DNA of 64,000 nucleotides from assembly GCA_027575805.1 (NCBI GenBank), contig JANBPU010000060.1:19850-83849 (forward strand), written 5' to 3'. Of this stretch, positions 1 to 10,855 are shown in pieces. The stretch's first letter is position 1, and each line of letters begins with the position of its first letter. Made by a program: the position numbers and the translations under genes. The DNA is from Mycoemilia scoparia (Eukaryota; Kickxellomycota; Kickxellomycetes; Kickxellales; Kickxellaceae). The notes beneath the pieces were generated by a model that was not told the origin of the DNA, did not search any database, and worked only from the letters and a program-made list of their open reading frames with translations.

Positions 1-3000
1 ATTTGTTTGCGAACTGCTTCAAATAGTGAATGTGCATTTCTAGCCTCTTCGGAAGTGATTCCTGGGATTGATGATGGTAACACCGAGCCACTCATGTCAT
101 GAAGATCAAGATCCGGGGCTTGTTGGGTTCTGAATGGCAATGTGATTTTTCTGTCGTAGGCAAAGCGTGCAGCAACACGACCAGCGATAAGCATCATTTC
201 TGAAACTAGCTTGTTGGAAGGTGACAGCATTGCCAAGGATCGTGTTATAGTTATCTCAGGCAGCTCGGAATCAAATTTGTTGGTTGGTACCAGCATTCGG
301 GATGGTGATGAGGGCAAGCTAGGGAACCTTGGTAAACTCTTTTCAGAGATTTTCACATCATAAGCCGGAAGGTCGTGGAAGAATGATCCATTGGAGACGC
401 GTTTTTCAAGATGACGCTGGGAAATCAGTTGAAGTTTTCTAAGAGTGATGGCCTCCTGAGAAGCACCGTCTTCAATAACAAGTTTGGCTGGATCATGGGT
501 TGTTGAGGCAATGTCATAATTCATATACTTATTTACATCATTGTAGGACAAGGCCTGGACGTTACGAAGAATACTGGGAGTGACCTTATAATCCTCTATA
601 TCGCCCTTGGAATTAACCAAAGCACTGAATGTCATTGCATATATGGGCAAGTTCTCGTTTGACATAATTTCAGCATTAAGGCCAACAATGCTAGTTGCAA
701 ACTTGGTTGGCAACATGTGGTATGTTCTTTCAGGTGGATACAGAGTTTCGAGTCTTTTTCTAGCAAAGAGAGAAAGCCTATGGCCGGGATGGATGTATCT
801 GGTAGGGTCAGCAACATGGACATGGACCCAGTCAGAAACAGATCCATCAGAATTCTTGACTTCTTCCAAGGAAATCCCGTCATCAACATCAGTGGTATCA
901 GTATCATCTATAGTGTAGACAGGAGTATCACCAAAATCCCTTCGAAGCGACTCTACGACATCACGTGGATAAAACTCATCGATTCCAAGCCCAGGATTTT
1001 TGAAATCAACATCCTCTTTTATTACTGGTGATGCCTTTACTTCGTTATCACAAAGGCTCCTGCGACTAACTTTCTCCACAGACCTTTCGCATAGTTCAAC
1101 TTCTTGGTCTATTGTTGGATCCAGCCCAAGCCCTTCTATTGGGATCCTACGATCATAGATGGCCAAGTTCTGCCATCTGGGCCAAACCCCAATATCAATC
1201 AAAAACTCTGCTACAGACTGGACTTCGACATCACCATAAACTCGCAAAGGCTTGATCACACTGGGAACAATAATATCATATGGATTCCTAAAGTACTTGT
1301 ATCCCGACCCGTGATGATAAATATATTGCTGGAGCAACCATATAATCATCCTGTCTGTTTCATTAAACTTTGCATCCCTGACCTCCTTTTCCGTCAACAA
1401 TGGCATCAAAGCACTTGATGGCAATGGCGGTCCATCAACACAACTATCAGGAGTCAGCAAGATCTTTTCAACCTTCTCGCCCCGCTTGTTCTTGGAAAAT
1501 GCCACCAACTGTCTAGCTTTATCTCTAAAACTAACAAGTTGAGGCGAGTTGTTCCGGGTCCACTCCAAAACAGTTTTCAACTTTTCAACCTCATCTCTAG
1601 GCCTCAAAGTAAACCCACCGCTGATACAGAGCCAACTGTGATCCGGAATGAAGTACAAAACATTGTCCACAAAGTATGAATATATAGCAAATACTTGCAA
1701 TGGACTAGGTGCCTGAGTACCAAAGATCTGTTTGGCCAATTCTCTGGTTGTAACTCGAACTTCCTTCCCAGCACCACCAGATGTTTCGGCTTCCTGCATC
1801 CTCATCTCCCAATATCCACCCAAACTTTTTAGGGCTCCCCATTTAAGCTGCTCAGAGTTTTTTGAAAAGTCCTCAATCAGCCTTGTCACAACTCTCAAAA
1901 ATTTGTGCTCGTCACTCATAGCTCCAATATCTTCCAACATCCCCTGCAAGGTTTCCTTCAATCCTGTGTCTTTGACTGATGCCGATTTTACTATGTTATT
2001 ACTTTCAGCCCATTCCCTGATCCTTCTGGCCTCCTTTGGATCTTCAAAACCAGCCATTTTAAGGCTGCTGTTTCGTAGCGCATATTTTTGGGCTCTAAAT
2101 CCTACATCATCGGCCCTGATACCATAGATTGAGCCATCTTTGGTGGCTATGAGGAATGGGAAACGCCCAGCAAGTTTTTTTATGACTACTCCAACTCGCA
2201 TGTTTGAGCTCAATGAAGATAAGGCGGATGAATTTTGGGAATCTCTTATTTCAACGATGTCGCCAATATCAAGAATCAGCTTGGCTGGATAACGAATTGT
2301 TTTGTCAGAATCGTTTTCGAAGTCGTTGTCATTTTCATTATTGGACTTTTGGTTATTTTTATTCATCATGGAGCTGGCTTCCATATCATCAACCACCTCC
2401 TCCATCACATTAGTTTGAATCTGTCTTTTAGCTGCCATTGATCCTGAGATTGCTTTGCCATCCACACGACTTTGGTTTAATTTGTTGGTAGAATATATAC
2501 GGTACTGACATTTTTTATACATTCCTTTCCCTGGTAATCCTGAAAGTCCATATCCACCCAAAGTAGCAGTGGTGGTGTTATAACTTCTCAATAAACTAGG
2601 TCTGGCCATTGTACTATAACCTCGGGAACTTCCGCTGATTCCATTTTCTTTACTATTGTTACTTTCTGTCAAAGCCATACCATTTTGACCTCCATCCATA
2701 CTTTTGGAACTAGTCTTCATCTTTGTCATTATTTGGATCAATTTTTGTGGATCTACTATACCACGTTTAAATTCTTTATAGCTTTGGTTACGTTCCAATA
2801 TAACTGACGAAATTCCATTTCTGCCATTATCATTGCCATTAAGCAATGTCCCTTTTAGGTTTCTACCATATACAGATTTTGGAAACCTTTCTTTCAATGG
2901 CCTTCTTTTCAGTATAGATCGATTCTCAATCACTTCTTCACCATCTGCCGTAGTCAGTTTGGCCAATGCATCAACATAATTGTTTGGTGGATCAGGGTCA

Positions 3001-3395
3001 CTTAGTGCTTCTTCTAGTCGGCTTATCATTTCGCTAAACCCTTTTGCTACTCTTTCATTATATTCACTGTCACTCTTATATTGGCTAATATCCGAGCTGG
3101 TACTATCTTCCATAGTAGTAGATCCATCACTATTAATCGAGTTAGTCAACTTTTCGCTTTTTCCCGTATCTTTGTTAGCTTCACCAGTGGATAGCTTTAT
3201 GAGATTTTTCAACAACACATATCGTGACGATGTGGATAATGGTGGACTTGGGCTTAATATCTTTGTTGAAGTTGAGGCATTTCTTTGAATTACCAAAGTA
3301 CTGCCTTTGTGCTGCCATAATGAAGGCGATGATGATATGCATCCTCCTCGAACTTTGGTGCATTGTACACCAAGGTTTGATAGCTTATAGTACAT
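1..3395 (-). CDS. RNB-family (RNase II/Dss1-like) exoribonuclease, 3' end beyond window
   Basis: A single open frame starts at ATG 3393-3395, preceded in frame by TGA, and runs off the left edge, so about 1,131 residues are visible. The catalytic RNB motif lies at about residues 829-842 (IDDTDTTDVDDGIS). All four Asp equivalent to RNase II D201, D207, D209 and D210 are kept at 830, 836, 838 and 839. It is followed by VHVADPTRYI, typical of RNB domains. A beta-rich, possibly nucleic-acid-binding segment lies near residues 365-410. Residues 1-360 are Asn/Ser-rich low complexity. The N-terminus (MYYKLSNLGVQCTKVRGG) has few acidic residues and could be a mitochondrial presequence. The best family guess is the mitochondrial 3'-5' exonuclease Dss1/Par1; a cytosolic Dis3L2-like enzyme is less likely. 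The neighbouring gene on the same strand is a PPR protein. Confidence 0.85.
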   Translation of the reverse strand, partial: MYYKLSNLGVQCTKVRGGCISSSPSLWQHKGSTLVIQRNASTSTKILSPSPPLSTSSRYVLLKNLIKLSTGEANKDTGKSEKLTNSINSDGSTTMEDSTSSDISQYKSDSEYNERVAKGFSEMISRLEEALSDPDPPNNYVDALAKLTTADGEEVIENRSILKRRPLKERFPKSVYGRNLKGTLLNGNDNGRNGISSVILERNQSYKEFKRGIVDPQKLIQIMTKMKTSSKSMDGGQNGMALTESNNSKENGISGSSRGYSTMARPSLLRSYNTTTATLGGYGLSGLPGKGMYKKCQYRIYSTNKLNQSRVDGKAISGSMAAKRQIQTNVMEEVVDDMEASSMMNKNNQKSNNENDNDFENDSDKTIRYPAKLILDIGDIVEIRDSQNSSALSSLSSNMRVGVVIKKLAGRFPFLIATKDGSIYGIRADDVGFRAQKYALRNSSLKMAGFEDPKEARRIREWAESNNIVKSASVKDTGLKETLQGMLEDIGAMSDEHKFLRVVTRLIEDFSKNSEQLKWGALKSLGGYWEMRMQEAETSGGAGKEVRVTTRELAKQIFGTQAPSPLQVFAIYSYFVDNVLYFIPDHSWLCISGGFTLRPRDEVEKLKTVLEWTRNNSPQLVSFRDKARQLVAFSKNKRGEKVEKILLTPDSCVDGPPLPSSALMPLLTEKEVRDAKFNETDRMIIWLLQQYIYHHGSGYKYFRNPYDIIVPSVIKPLRVYGDVEVQSVAEFLIDIGVWPRWQNLAIYDRRIPIEGLGLDPTIDQEVELCERSVEKVSRRSLCDNEVKASPVIKEDVDFKNPGLGIDEFYPRDVVESLRRDFGDTPVYTIDDTDTTDVDDGISLEEVKNSDGSVSDWVHVHVADPTRYIHPGHRLSLFARKRLETLYPPERTYHMLPTKFATSIVGLNAEIMSNENLPIYAMTFSALVNSKGDIEDYKVTPSILRNVQALSYNDVNKYMNYDIASTTHDPAKLVIEDGASQEAITLRKLQLISQRHLEKRVSNGSFFHDLPAYDVKISEKSLPRFPSLPSSPSRMLVPTNKFDSELPEITITRSLAMLSPSNKLVSEMMLIAGRVAARFAYDRKITLPFRTQQAPDLDLHDMSGSVLPSSIPGITSEEARNAHSLFEAVRKQ

Positions 3396-4082
3396 TCACA
3401 ATATTATTTTTAAAATTCCTGCCCTTGAATATACCAACTGATAGATTAAATGGTCAATAGTTAGTCAAGCGTCAACAGGAAAAAGTTTGTGGTTATGATA
3501 ATCACCAAACTTTCATTTATAATACCTTATGGCCCGGATCGAAAATTTAATTGAAGTTCTTGATGTTATGGGAAATCGTATTTTTAAACTCATTTTTAGT
3601 CGTTATTTTTCAGCTTGATGTAATTTGTTTATGCAATTGGTCAAGTTTCATACCACCTTAAACAAAAAAGGGTGTCCCAGGAGTTGCATATCAAATAGTT
3701 TGTGGCCTGTCTAAAATCTGGTGATCACCTACTTCTGTCTATCTTATATCCGATCACAAGTGAAATATACACATAATATGGGCAATAATTTTTGAAGGGT
3801 TAGTCACACATTTGGCTGTGGTTGCCCTTTTTATCGTTGGCAACCCCCAAAAGGTACCTTTCAAAAATCATGATCCATATATAAATATATTTATTAAATT
3901 AAAAAATGGAGAATGTGTATTTTATCAAGGTTGATCTAGTGTTGAATTGTGGGAATGCAAAATCAAGTAACACAATTAACTTGCCGTAACTTTTAAAAGC
4001 CTTCGTAGTACTGTATGGGCAAATATCCATGGAGTATACAGACTTTTGTGCGACTTTGTGCAGGTTAAGACAAATATTTCGT
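3396..4082. other. intergenic spacer between RNB and PPR genes
   Basis: AT-rich, with no credible reading frame. It holds one MITE copy (3776-3880) and should include the 5' flank of the RNB gene and the 3' flank of the PPR gene, both on the minus strand. Confidence 0.6.
3776..3880 (-). repeat. MITE family copy 1 (short, 105 bp)
   Basis: Bounded by inverted termini: the left end is ATATGGGCAATAATTTTTGA and the right end, read on the other strand, is ATATGGATCATGATTTTTGA. The core TTTGGCTGTGGTTGCCC recurs, in either orientation, in seven other intergenic places in the window. This copy lacks the AGTTTTACTAGTAAAC-like block of the longer copies. It has no coding capacity. Confidence 0.85.
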
Positions 4083-7000
4083 TTACATTTGGTGGTCTGG
4101 ATATGTTCTTTCTGGTCCCAATGTGCTTTGTGCTTTGTTCACATTTGCTATTGAAGATATTTTTTCAGCCAGTTCGCTCTGACCAAGTTCAACAAAAACA
4201 TGATAGCTTGACGACATCAGCTCTTTTTCTGAAAACCACTGCTTTTGCTTTAAGTTATCCTTTTCTATCAAGCCATTTACCTGTTGGCATAGCCATTCAA
4301 AGTTATGCTCTTTATTGCGGGGTTTACAAAGATTTTTAAGTTGAGGGATGAGCGGCTGATCCTTTTGAATGTAGGGCGCCAAATGTGTGGAGTCAGGAAT
4401 TCCTGAACTAGATCTTGACCAGAGCATAAACGTCAGCCACAAGTATGCCATGTAGTTCCACTCCTCATATTTGATGGCATGAAACAAAACATCTTTAAAT
4501 GATACGATATCCGGAGGTGGTATAGTGATGCTCTTGAGAGTGACAAGCGAGGACTTGTGAGTCCATTTTCTGATACTAGCCATTGGGGAGTTCTGGCTTT
4601 CATTGAATGTTGTCATCTGGCTGTGCCGAAGCCGCTTTGCGTTATCATTGTCTGAACTATCCCTGGACGAGAGCCAAGAAAACATCAAACTGGGCTTTTC
4701 TCTGAGCCTACTTAATATGCCATTTCTGGTATCCTGATGTTTTGTCTCGACTGGATCCGTTTTTCCCAAACCATCAAAATGTTCCGAGACCTTAGTGTTA
4801 AAGGAACTCCAGGAGTCGCTGTGGTGAGGCTGTCGTATTGAATCTCCTTGTATCCAAGAACATAACATAGAGTTGAATAGATGAAAACAACTAGCGTAGG
4901 TCGTATTTCTTCTTCCAAAAGATTTTAACAACATGTTGATCACAGTTGTGGTTGGCTGGATGCCCCACTGGATGGCGGCCCTCTCAATTAGTAATATGGC
5001 CCGATGCGGCTTCTCAAATAAGCAATGGCTCCTTACAAGTGACAGGATTGTCCTTCTATCTGGAATGAGGTCGTTTGCAAGAAGCTCGTTGAATGCGCCA
5101 ACCATTCTATCTTGGTGTGCTTCGCTTAGAGAATATCCTTTTATGAGGTTGTTGTATGCCAAAAGTCCAGGCTTGACATTAGATTTATTCATATTCTCCC
5201 ATGCAGATTCCAAGGCAGGCACCATCCGCGACTCTGCATAGTAGTTTAGTAGCGCATTATAGCCTTTTATGTCTGGATATTTCTGTAACAGCTTGACAAC
5301 ATTTGGCTCTACCTGTGTGGCCATAGAAAACAGTCTCTTATTAGTAAGGTCTCCAAGTATTAGTGTAAAATGAGCAAGTGAGGGCACGCTTTTCATATTG
5401 GAGGATTCGTAGTATGATGTTGCTAAGCTTATTGCTAGGTCAGGTTTGTGCTGGCGCAAAGCAAGCTTTATTTGCATGGACTTCAAAATCGGACTGTGCT
5501 TCAGGCACGATCCCGCCGAAGATAGTAGGATGTGCGCAGTATCAACCCGACCATTTATTATAGCGTATTCTAAAAGAATTGCCAATGCTATTGGGCGACT
5601 GGTTTGCAATAGCTTAGACGTCTTTATCAACAATTCCTTGCAATCAGTTTTCCGAATTGGCTTTAGAGGTCGATCTTTCGAGAGCACAAGCAAATTTCTT
5701 AGACTATTGAAGGACTTGAAACTGGGTTGGCTAATCAGTCGCTCTGTGTTTGGGATATCAGAAAGAATCCGATAAATTAACGGGCTGGGTTTGGGCAATG
5801 TTTTTGATATAATCTTTATCAGCAAAATAAGCTCAGATGACCATTTAGTTGGATCGGTCATTGAAGACTTCAGAACTAAAGGCGCTACAATTGGTATTAC
5901 CGCATGATTGGCCTCAAAGCCTTCAGTATTTTTCAGTAATTGGGTATCCTTTGGCTTGTAGTCTGGATCCCAGGACCGGGCAAAGTATCGGAAATGGTCC
6001 ATCGTATTTTGGATTTGATTGTGTTTATAGAAACCATTCATAAGTGCGTGTAGTGTTATGGCATTGGGGCGTATAGATTTTTCTTGCATCTCATGGATGA
6101 TGCTTTCTGCATCCTTCATTTGACCACGAGCCAGATAGCTTGAGAGAATGGTGGTGTAGGTGTAGACGTCTGGATCATATTTGTGCTCCTTCATTTTCGT
6201 AAGCCATTTGCGGGCTACGTCGAGTTCATTTCTTTGAAGTGACATGTTGATGAGAATATTAAAAGTCCCTTTGTCTGGCCTAATATCTGAACTAAATATC
6301 TCCTTGTATATTTCATCAATGTCATCAACTGAGACATTTTCTCTTTTGGTCACTGCATCCAGCAACGCATTCAATTCCAGCTGACGTAAAGCATTCGGAA
6401 TAGCTTTGAGGTCTGCCAGCATCTTTGCCATATTTTCAACATCTCCCAGTCTTCCGTATGCATAAAATATTTCGCGCAAAGCCCAAATATATTCAGCGAT
6501 TGTGGGACGAGTCATTAGAAGCGGCGTGGATTGCCTCTCCATGGCTGAATTGGTGGCATCTTTTGAACAGTAGGGTTGTTGGTTGTATGTATGATTCATC
6601 CATTTTTGTAAAAGCTCTTCGGCTTTCTCTGGCTGGCCAATTTTGGCATGGCAGATAGCAGCAGCGTTGAGTACTTTTTTTTTTGACATAACAGCATCCT
6701 CGCCATACTTCTCGAACAGTTCACTAAGTCTCTTCTCAAGTCGCCCCAGGTCACCATGTTTGGAATGTATATTCAAGATCAGGCTGTAAGGGCCTACGCA
6801 CTTACTGGGTTTGGAAACACGAGGCTCAAGTTTAGGAAACCAATCGTTGAATATTCTGTCCGCTCTTTCTGTCCATATATCGGAAGTTGATATTTGATAT
6901 ATGAGAATCATAAACTGAGTTCCATAAATGGGATTCAGTGACACAAGCTTTGGCTGCTCGCGTCTGCGGGCTTCCAGGTAAAGTTTCCAAAGACTTTCCA

Positions 7001-7553
7001 GTGAATCACTATCAAGGCTTTTACTTTTGCCGTGGGTTTTTGGTTTGTTTTTACTAAGAAGACACTTAAATTGCCATCTGATTTCAGACCGAAGCAGCTT
7101 ACCAAAAATGGACATATATAGATGGGGTTGGAACGTACCCTTTGTACGCCTCACAGTATCAGGAACCAATATTTTCTTTGGATCTGTATCTTCGCTGCCC
7201 TCAAAGAGTGAAGATAATGGCCTTAGCTTTGATACATAGCTCTGATACTCGTCTAATAATCTGTTTGGAAATGGTGATGTTTTTATAGGATCTTCTTTTT
7301 TACAATCATTTTTGTCCTTGTTTTGTCTTGCTGGGATGCTGCTAAACCTTCTTAAGCGACAGGCATCTTCTTTATGGTTGATATATATGTTGGTTTTAGG
7401 TGCGCCCTTTTGTAGAAACAATAGCGATTGTTGATCCGGTATGCTGGCACTATCTCTGCTTATCAAGCCTTCCATGTATGCTGGAGTTGAGCTATTAGCC
7501 AAGTAATGTCGCCATTGTGTGGAAGTCCTACTACCACCTTTTATAGCTCGCAT
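4083..7553 (-). CDS. pentatricopeptide repeat (PPR) protein, probably mitochondrial
   Basis: An uninterrupted 1,156-residue frame from ATG 7551-7553. Degenerate 35-residue PPR helical repeats are readable around residues 430-510 (for example VYTYTTILSSYLARGQMKDA followed by IRPNAITLHALMNGFYKHNQ) and again around 755-860 (YNALLNYYAESRMVPALESA, YNNLIKGY, PDRRTILSLVRSH). The first 30 residues are basic with Ser/Thr and almost no acidic residues, which fits a mitochondrial presequence. PPR proteins bind organellar RNA and act in its stability, processing or translation. The exact target cannot be read from the sequence. It is transcribed in the same direction as the adjacent RNB exoribonuclease, so the two may serve the same compartment, but this is inference. 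No intron was seen. Confidence 0.88.
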   Translation of the reverse strand: MRAIKGGSRTSTQWRHYLANSSTPAYMEGLISRDSASIPDQQSLLFLQKGAPKTNIYINHKEDACRLRRFSSIPARQNKDKNDCKKEDPIKTSPFPNRLLDEYQSYVSKLRPLSSLFEGSEDTDPKKILVPDTVRRTKGTFQPHLYMSIFGKLLRSEIRWQFKCLLSKNKPKTHGKSKSLDSDSLESLWKLYLEARRREQPKLVSLNPIYGTQFMILIYQISTSDIWTERADRIFNDWFPKLEPRVSKPSKCVGPYSLILNIHSKHGDLGRLEKRLSELFEKYGEDAVMSKKKVLNAAAICHAKIGQPEKAEELLQKWMNHTYNQQPYCSKDATNSAMERQSTPLLMTRPTIAEYIWALREIFYAYGRLGDVENMAKMLADLKAIPNALRQLELNALLDAVTKRENVSVDDIDEIYKEIFSSDIRPDKGTFNILINMSLQRNELDVARKWLTKMKEHKYDPDVYTYTTILSSYLARGQMKDAESIIHEMQEKSIRPNAITLHALMNGFYKHNQIQNTMDHFRYFARSWDPDYKPKDTQLLKNTEGFEANHAVIPIVAPLVLKSSMTDPTKWSSELILLIKIISKTLPKPSPLIYRILSDIPNTERLISQPSFKSFNSLRNLLVLSKDRPLKPIRKTDCKELLIKTSKLLQTSRPIALAILLEYAIINGRVDTAHILLSSAGSCLKHSPILKSMQIKLALRQHKPDLAISLATSYYESSNMKSVPSLAHFTLILGDLTNKRLFSMATQVEPNVVKLLQKYPDIKGYNALLNYYAESRMVPALESAWENMNKSNVKPGLLAYNNLIKGYSLSEAHQDRMVGAFNELLANDLIPDRRTILSLVRSHCLFEKPHRAILLIERAAIQWGIQPTTTVINMLLKSFGRRNTTYASCFHLFNSMLCSWIQGDSIRQPHHSDSWSSFNTKVSEHFDGLGKTDPVETKHQDTRNGILSRLREKPSLMFSWLSSRDSSDNDNAKRLRHSQMTTFNESQNSPMASIRKWTHKSSLVTLKSITIPPPDIVSFKDVLFHAIKYEEWNYMAYLWLTFMLWSRSSSGIPDSTHLAPYIQKDQPLIPQLKNLCKPRNKEHNFEWLCQQVNGLIEKDNLKQKQWFSEKELMSSSYHVFVELGQSELAEKISSIANVNKAQSTLGPERTYPDHQM

Positions 7554-7920
7554 TCGCTAAACATTAAGGACGATTGCGGCTAATTCTATAATAGACAGTC
7601 GTTCCGTGGCCTTAGAGATTACAAGATAGCATAAACCTTGAAACAAATTCTGTTGAACTGATAAAGATTCAAAAACTCAATTCAAATTTATAAACCTCCA
7701 AAGTGTTGTTATGTTGCCAATAATTTTAAACTTGGGCTATTGTAATCACACTCATACAATTACTTAATCATAATCGGCCGCCATTCCATCAAAGTTATTT
7801 AATCAAGTTTCGGCCATTCATTGGTCACAAAATAGTTGTGTATGGGCTTCAGCATAACACATGCCATAAATTTGATAAATAAATTTTAAATATTGTAAAA
7901 GCTCTGATGTATGTTAAGAT

Positions 7921-8045
7921 ATACGGGTAATAATTTTTGAAGGGCATCTTTTGGTGGTCAATGATTATAGGGAAAGCCATAACCAAATGTATGTCTGGTT
8001 TTACTAGTAAACAAATATTCACTCTTCAAAAATAATTGCCCATAT
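7921..8045 (+). repeat. MITE family copy 2 (125 bp)
   Basis: The left terminus is slightly degenerate (ATACGGGTAATAATTTTTGA). The right terminus ends TTCAAAAATAATTGCCCATAT in degenerate form. The core holds TTTTGGTGGTCAATGATTATAGGG and TTTTACTAGTAAAC blocks shared with the copies at 47.5, 51.4 and 63.8 kb. Confidence 0.82.
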
Positions 8046-8090
8046 AAAGACACATTAGGGGTATTCATTAAGTCAAATTATTTTATCACA

Positions 8091-8210
8091 ATTTGAGTTA
8101 TTATTTTTGAAGGGTGACCATTTACTAACAGATGGTGATCACTAATTTGGCTGTAGTTTCCCCTATAATCGGTGGCCACCAAAAGTCACCCTTCAAAAAT
8201 TATGATCCAT
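8091..8210 (-). repeat. MITE family copy 3 (about 120 bp, degenerate left end)
   Basis: Opposite orientation to copy 2, from which it is separated by 45 bp. The left terminus is eroded (ATTTGAGTTATTATTTTTGA); the right end keeps CACCCTTCAAAAATTATGAT. The core ATTTGGCTGTAGTTTCCCCT matches the family on the reverse strand. Confidence 0.82.
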
Positions 8211-8616
8211 TTGATGATCTTAAAATGGTAGGTTTTTTACCCATAATTCAGGGGTGTTGCTATTTCACTCACTTATAGATCAAGCGAAAAAGTATATTAT
8301 AGGCTAATAATAATTTCAATTATTGAATACCACCATTGCCCTTGGATAGTGTGAAACTGACTTTTGGATGTATGTATATATTATTATTATTGGTTATGTT
8401 TATGTAATTGCAATTTGAATTATACTAACTATTGCTTATTACTATTTCATCTGCTTCTATGCGTATGTACTTGTATTTTGCTTTTTGGGGTCTTTTATGC
8501 CTAACAACTTGTAAAATAAAGCCATTTAGTTTGCTTTCTTATTGCAGTCGTCACAACTATCCTCTTTATCTACTCATATTTTGTAAACCAAAAGTGTACA
8601 CAATATTCCACATACA

Positions 8617-10682
8617 ATGTCACAAAGCAAGGAATACACGCAACTAGTCGATCTAGCTACCGAGCACTCCGGAGACATTGATGCCATTAAGTCCCAGCTA
8701 TTGCCCCTAATTGAGAGTATGGTGCAGTCTTCTGAGAACAGAGTGCGGCACCTTACTCATGCACCAGATATGAGCCCAACTATAATGCGCCTGTTATCTT
8801 CCCTTGAAACAGACAAAAATACGCTTGCATACATTATAATGTGGGCAGAGCACCAGCTCTCGTATCCTCTACAAGATATGGTGTTTACCAAATCATCATT
8901 TGGAAGGATTTGCAAGAGCGCCAACCCCAAAGAGCTTGCTTTGTATCCAAGAATTTGTAAGTCACATACCCAATATATAGAGCTGATATTAAAAATTGAA
9001 ATATATCCATTGCAAAGCACGAAATCTAACATGCTGCTGGATATATACTTTGCTTCTATCGTAGTCATCTTGATTAATAGAGTTGTTTTAGAACTTATAA
9101 GCCAGTCGGACAAGCTTGATGTAAGAAGCTTTTCCCTTCTGCCATGACACCTGCCTTGCTATCGTTTTCGTAGCATTGCTAACAGCTACTCCCTATATAT
9201 ATATTGTGTATGTGTCCCTGAATAGCTACAGCAGCTGATTGATAATATGTCCACCCTGATCCACAGGTATGAGATGGCTGTAGACGAGACATGCCTTACT
9301 CCACTACATCATACAGCTCTAAAGGTATTTATAATAACTATACATATACCTCCAGTATCTTTATGCTACACATATTAATCACTGAATCTTTGGAGTTAGA
9401 TATTTAATGAGACCAGTGGTCTTCAGTTAAAAAAAGACAATATCTTCTTGCAGCCGATTTCTCGTTATTACTCGATCAATGGCATCACACAAGACGACTA
9501 TATACACTACTTCTTTCACCTGGGCACTATACTTAATCAATTCAATGAACACAGTCAAGCAATACATGCGTTCTACAAGGTAAGTAGTAAATTTGAATTA
9601 CCGACACTAAAAAAATGCGATTTGGTTGATAATTTGTTTATAAATTGTTATATAGGGCTTGGTATACCCCTGCATAAACCCCACAAAGACTCAAGTGCTA
9701 ATTACCAAAAGATTGATTCTAACAAATCTTATCGAGGAAGGAAAAGTATGGCCTTTAGATTCTATTGTGCCCATATTCAATATTAGAATGTACATTAACC
9801 CGCCATTTACTTTAACATATTTTCAAAAGTTTGGAAATCTCCCACACTATGTTGGATCAGGCCTTTTGAAGGCCGTCAATGATGACTGCAAAGCTTACAT
9901 TGAATTCAAAGACACATACGAAAAGCTAGATCGACAGGCAATAAGCAATGCTTTCATAAATTCAAAGGCAACCTTTGAGGAGGTATGGTATATATTGTGT
10001 AGTAATAAGATGAATACGGAATTATATTTAAAACATTGGTCTAATTGTTTTAAACTTTACAGGATGGAAATACTGATCTTGCAAAGAAAGCCATCAATTC
10101 GATACCCAAACATATGATCAAGAAATTGGCATCAGCATTCACTAGGCTACCGGTGACTAAACTATGCTCTATGATAGGTCTAACAGACAAAAATATAACA
10201 GAATTTGGTGCTCAGATAGGCCTTAGATCTCATCACTATACGCTTGACCTTGTCGCTCAGATGATTGAAAGTGGAAAACTTGATGCCAAGGTTGAAACTA
10301 TAGTCGACGGTAATGGGAAAGAACAATACAATGTTCTGTTCAATCCACCTGTTCCAAGAAACATTAACAGTGGCAACAAAAGCACCTTGACAGACTATTT
10401 CATTAAACTTGAATCACTGCGTATTCTAAAGCTCCAGGATCACATTCAAACATCAGAAAGGCTCTACAAGGAACTTGAGTCTATAAATACATGGCTAAAG
10501 CTCAATGATGCATCATTTAAAAAGGTAAAAATCCAATACACTAGTTGCCATAGTTTCTTGTGTATAGGGCTTATTAATAGATGTGTCTTGTTTGTGTATA
10601 CTTTTAGCTCAGAGAAAAAAACGGAGAGACGTACGACATGGAGAGCAGATATGCACTTATGGACGAGGATGATGTTTATTGA
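8617..10682 (+). CDS. csn3: COP9 signalosome subunit 3 (PCI domain)
   Basis: Spliced model: 8617-8956, 9083-9120, 9226-9324, 9454-9579, 9656-9982, 10063-10524, 10608-10682, all GT-AG, giving 488 residues. The first donor (GTAAGT at 8957) sits in an intron that happens to stay open in frame; removing it restores the alignment to CSN3. Family signatures: the helix-rich region DDYIHYFFHLGTIL, then LITKRLILTNLIEEGKVWPL, then a C-terminal PCI/winged-helix segment starting MIKKLASAFTRLPVTKLCSM at about residue 327. A short acidic C-terminal tail follows. CSN3 is a scaffold subunit of the COP9 signalosome, which removes Nedd8/Rub1 from cullins in the nucleus and cytosol. The intron at 9325-9453 may hide about a dozen residues, so that junction is the least certain. 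Confidence 0.86.
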
Positions 10683-10855
10683 TCTAGCCAGGTTCCACAC
10701 TTCCAACATTTATAAATGCAAGGCCGAGTTTGTAGTAAATATGTGTTCATGGATGGCAATAAATGGCAAAATTCACTAAATTGACTACCAATAACCAGTA
10801 AAAAGTATGAGGTTTGAAAAACCAAGATATTTTATAATTATCAATCTATTTAAGC
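10683..10855. other. 3' flank of CSN3, convergent with GDSL gene
   Basis: A short AT-rich tail downstream of the CSN3 stop, with no coding signal. It leads into MITE copy 4 and a 31-bp palindrome before the convergent GDSL gene. Confidence 0.5.

Larger units (their letters stand above)
7554..8616. other. divergent intergenic region PPR / CSN3
   Basis: About 1.06 kb separating the divergent PPR and CSN3 genes, so it contains both promoters. It is AT-rich and has no credible frame. Two MITE copies in opposite orientation (7921-8045 and 8091-8210) occupy its centre. Confidence 0.6.

Noticed and set aside
8957..9147. Continuous reading of CSN3 exon 1 to 9147
   Set aside because: The stretch after 8956 is an in-frame open intron with a strong GTAAGT donor; removing it restores the family alignment.
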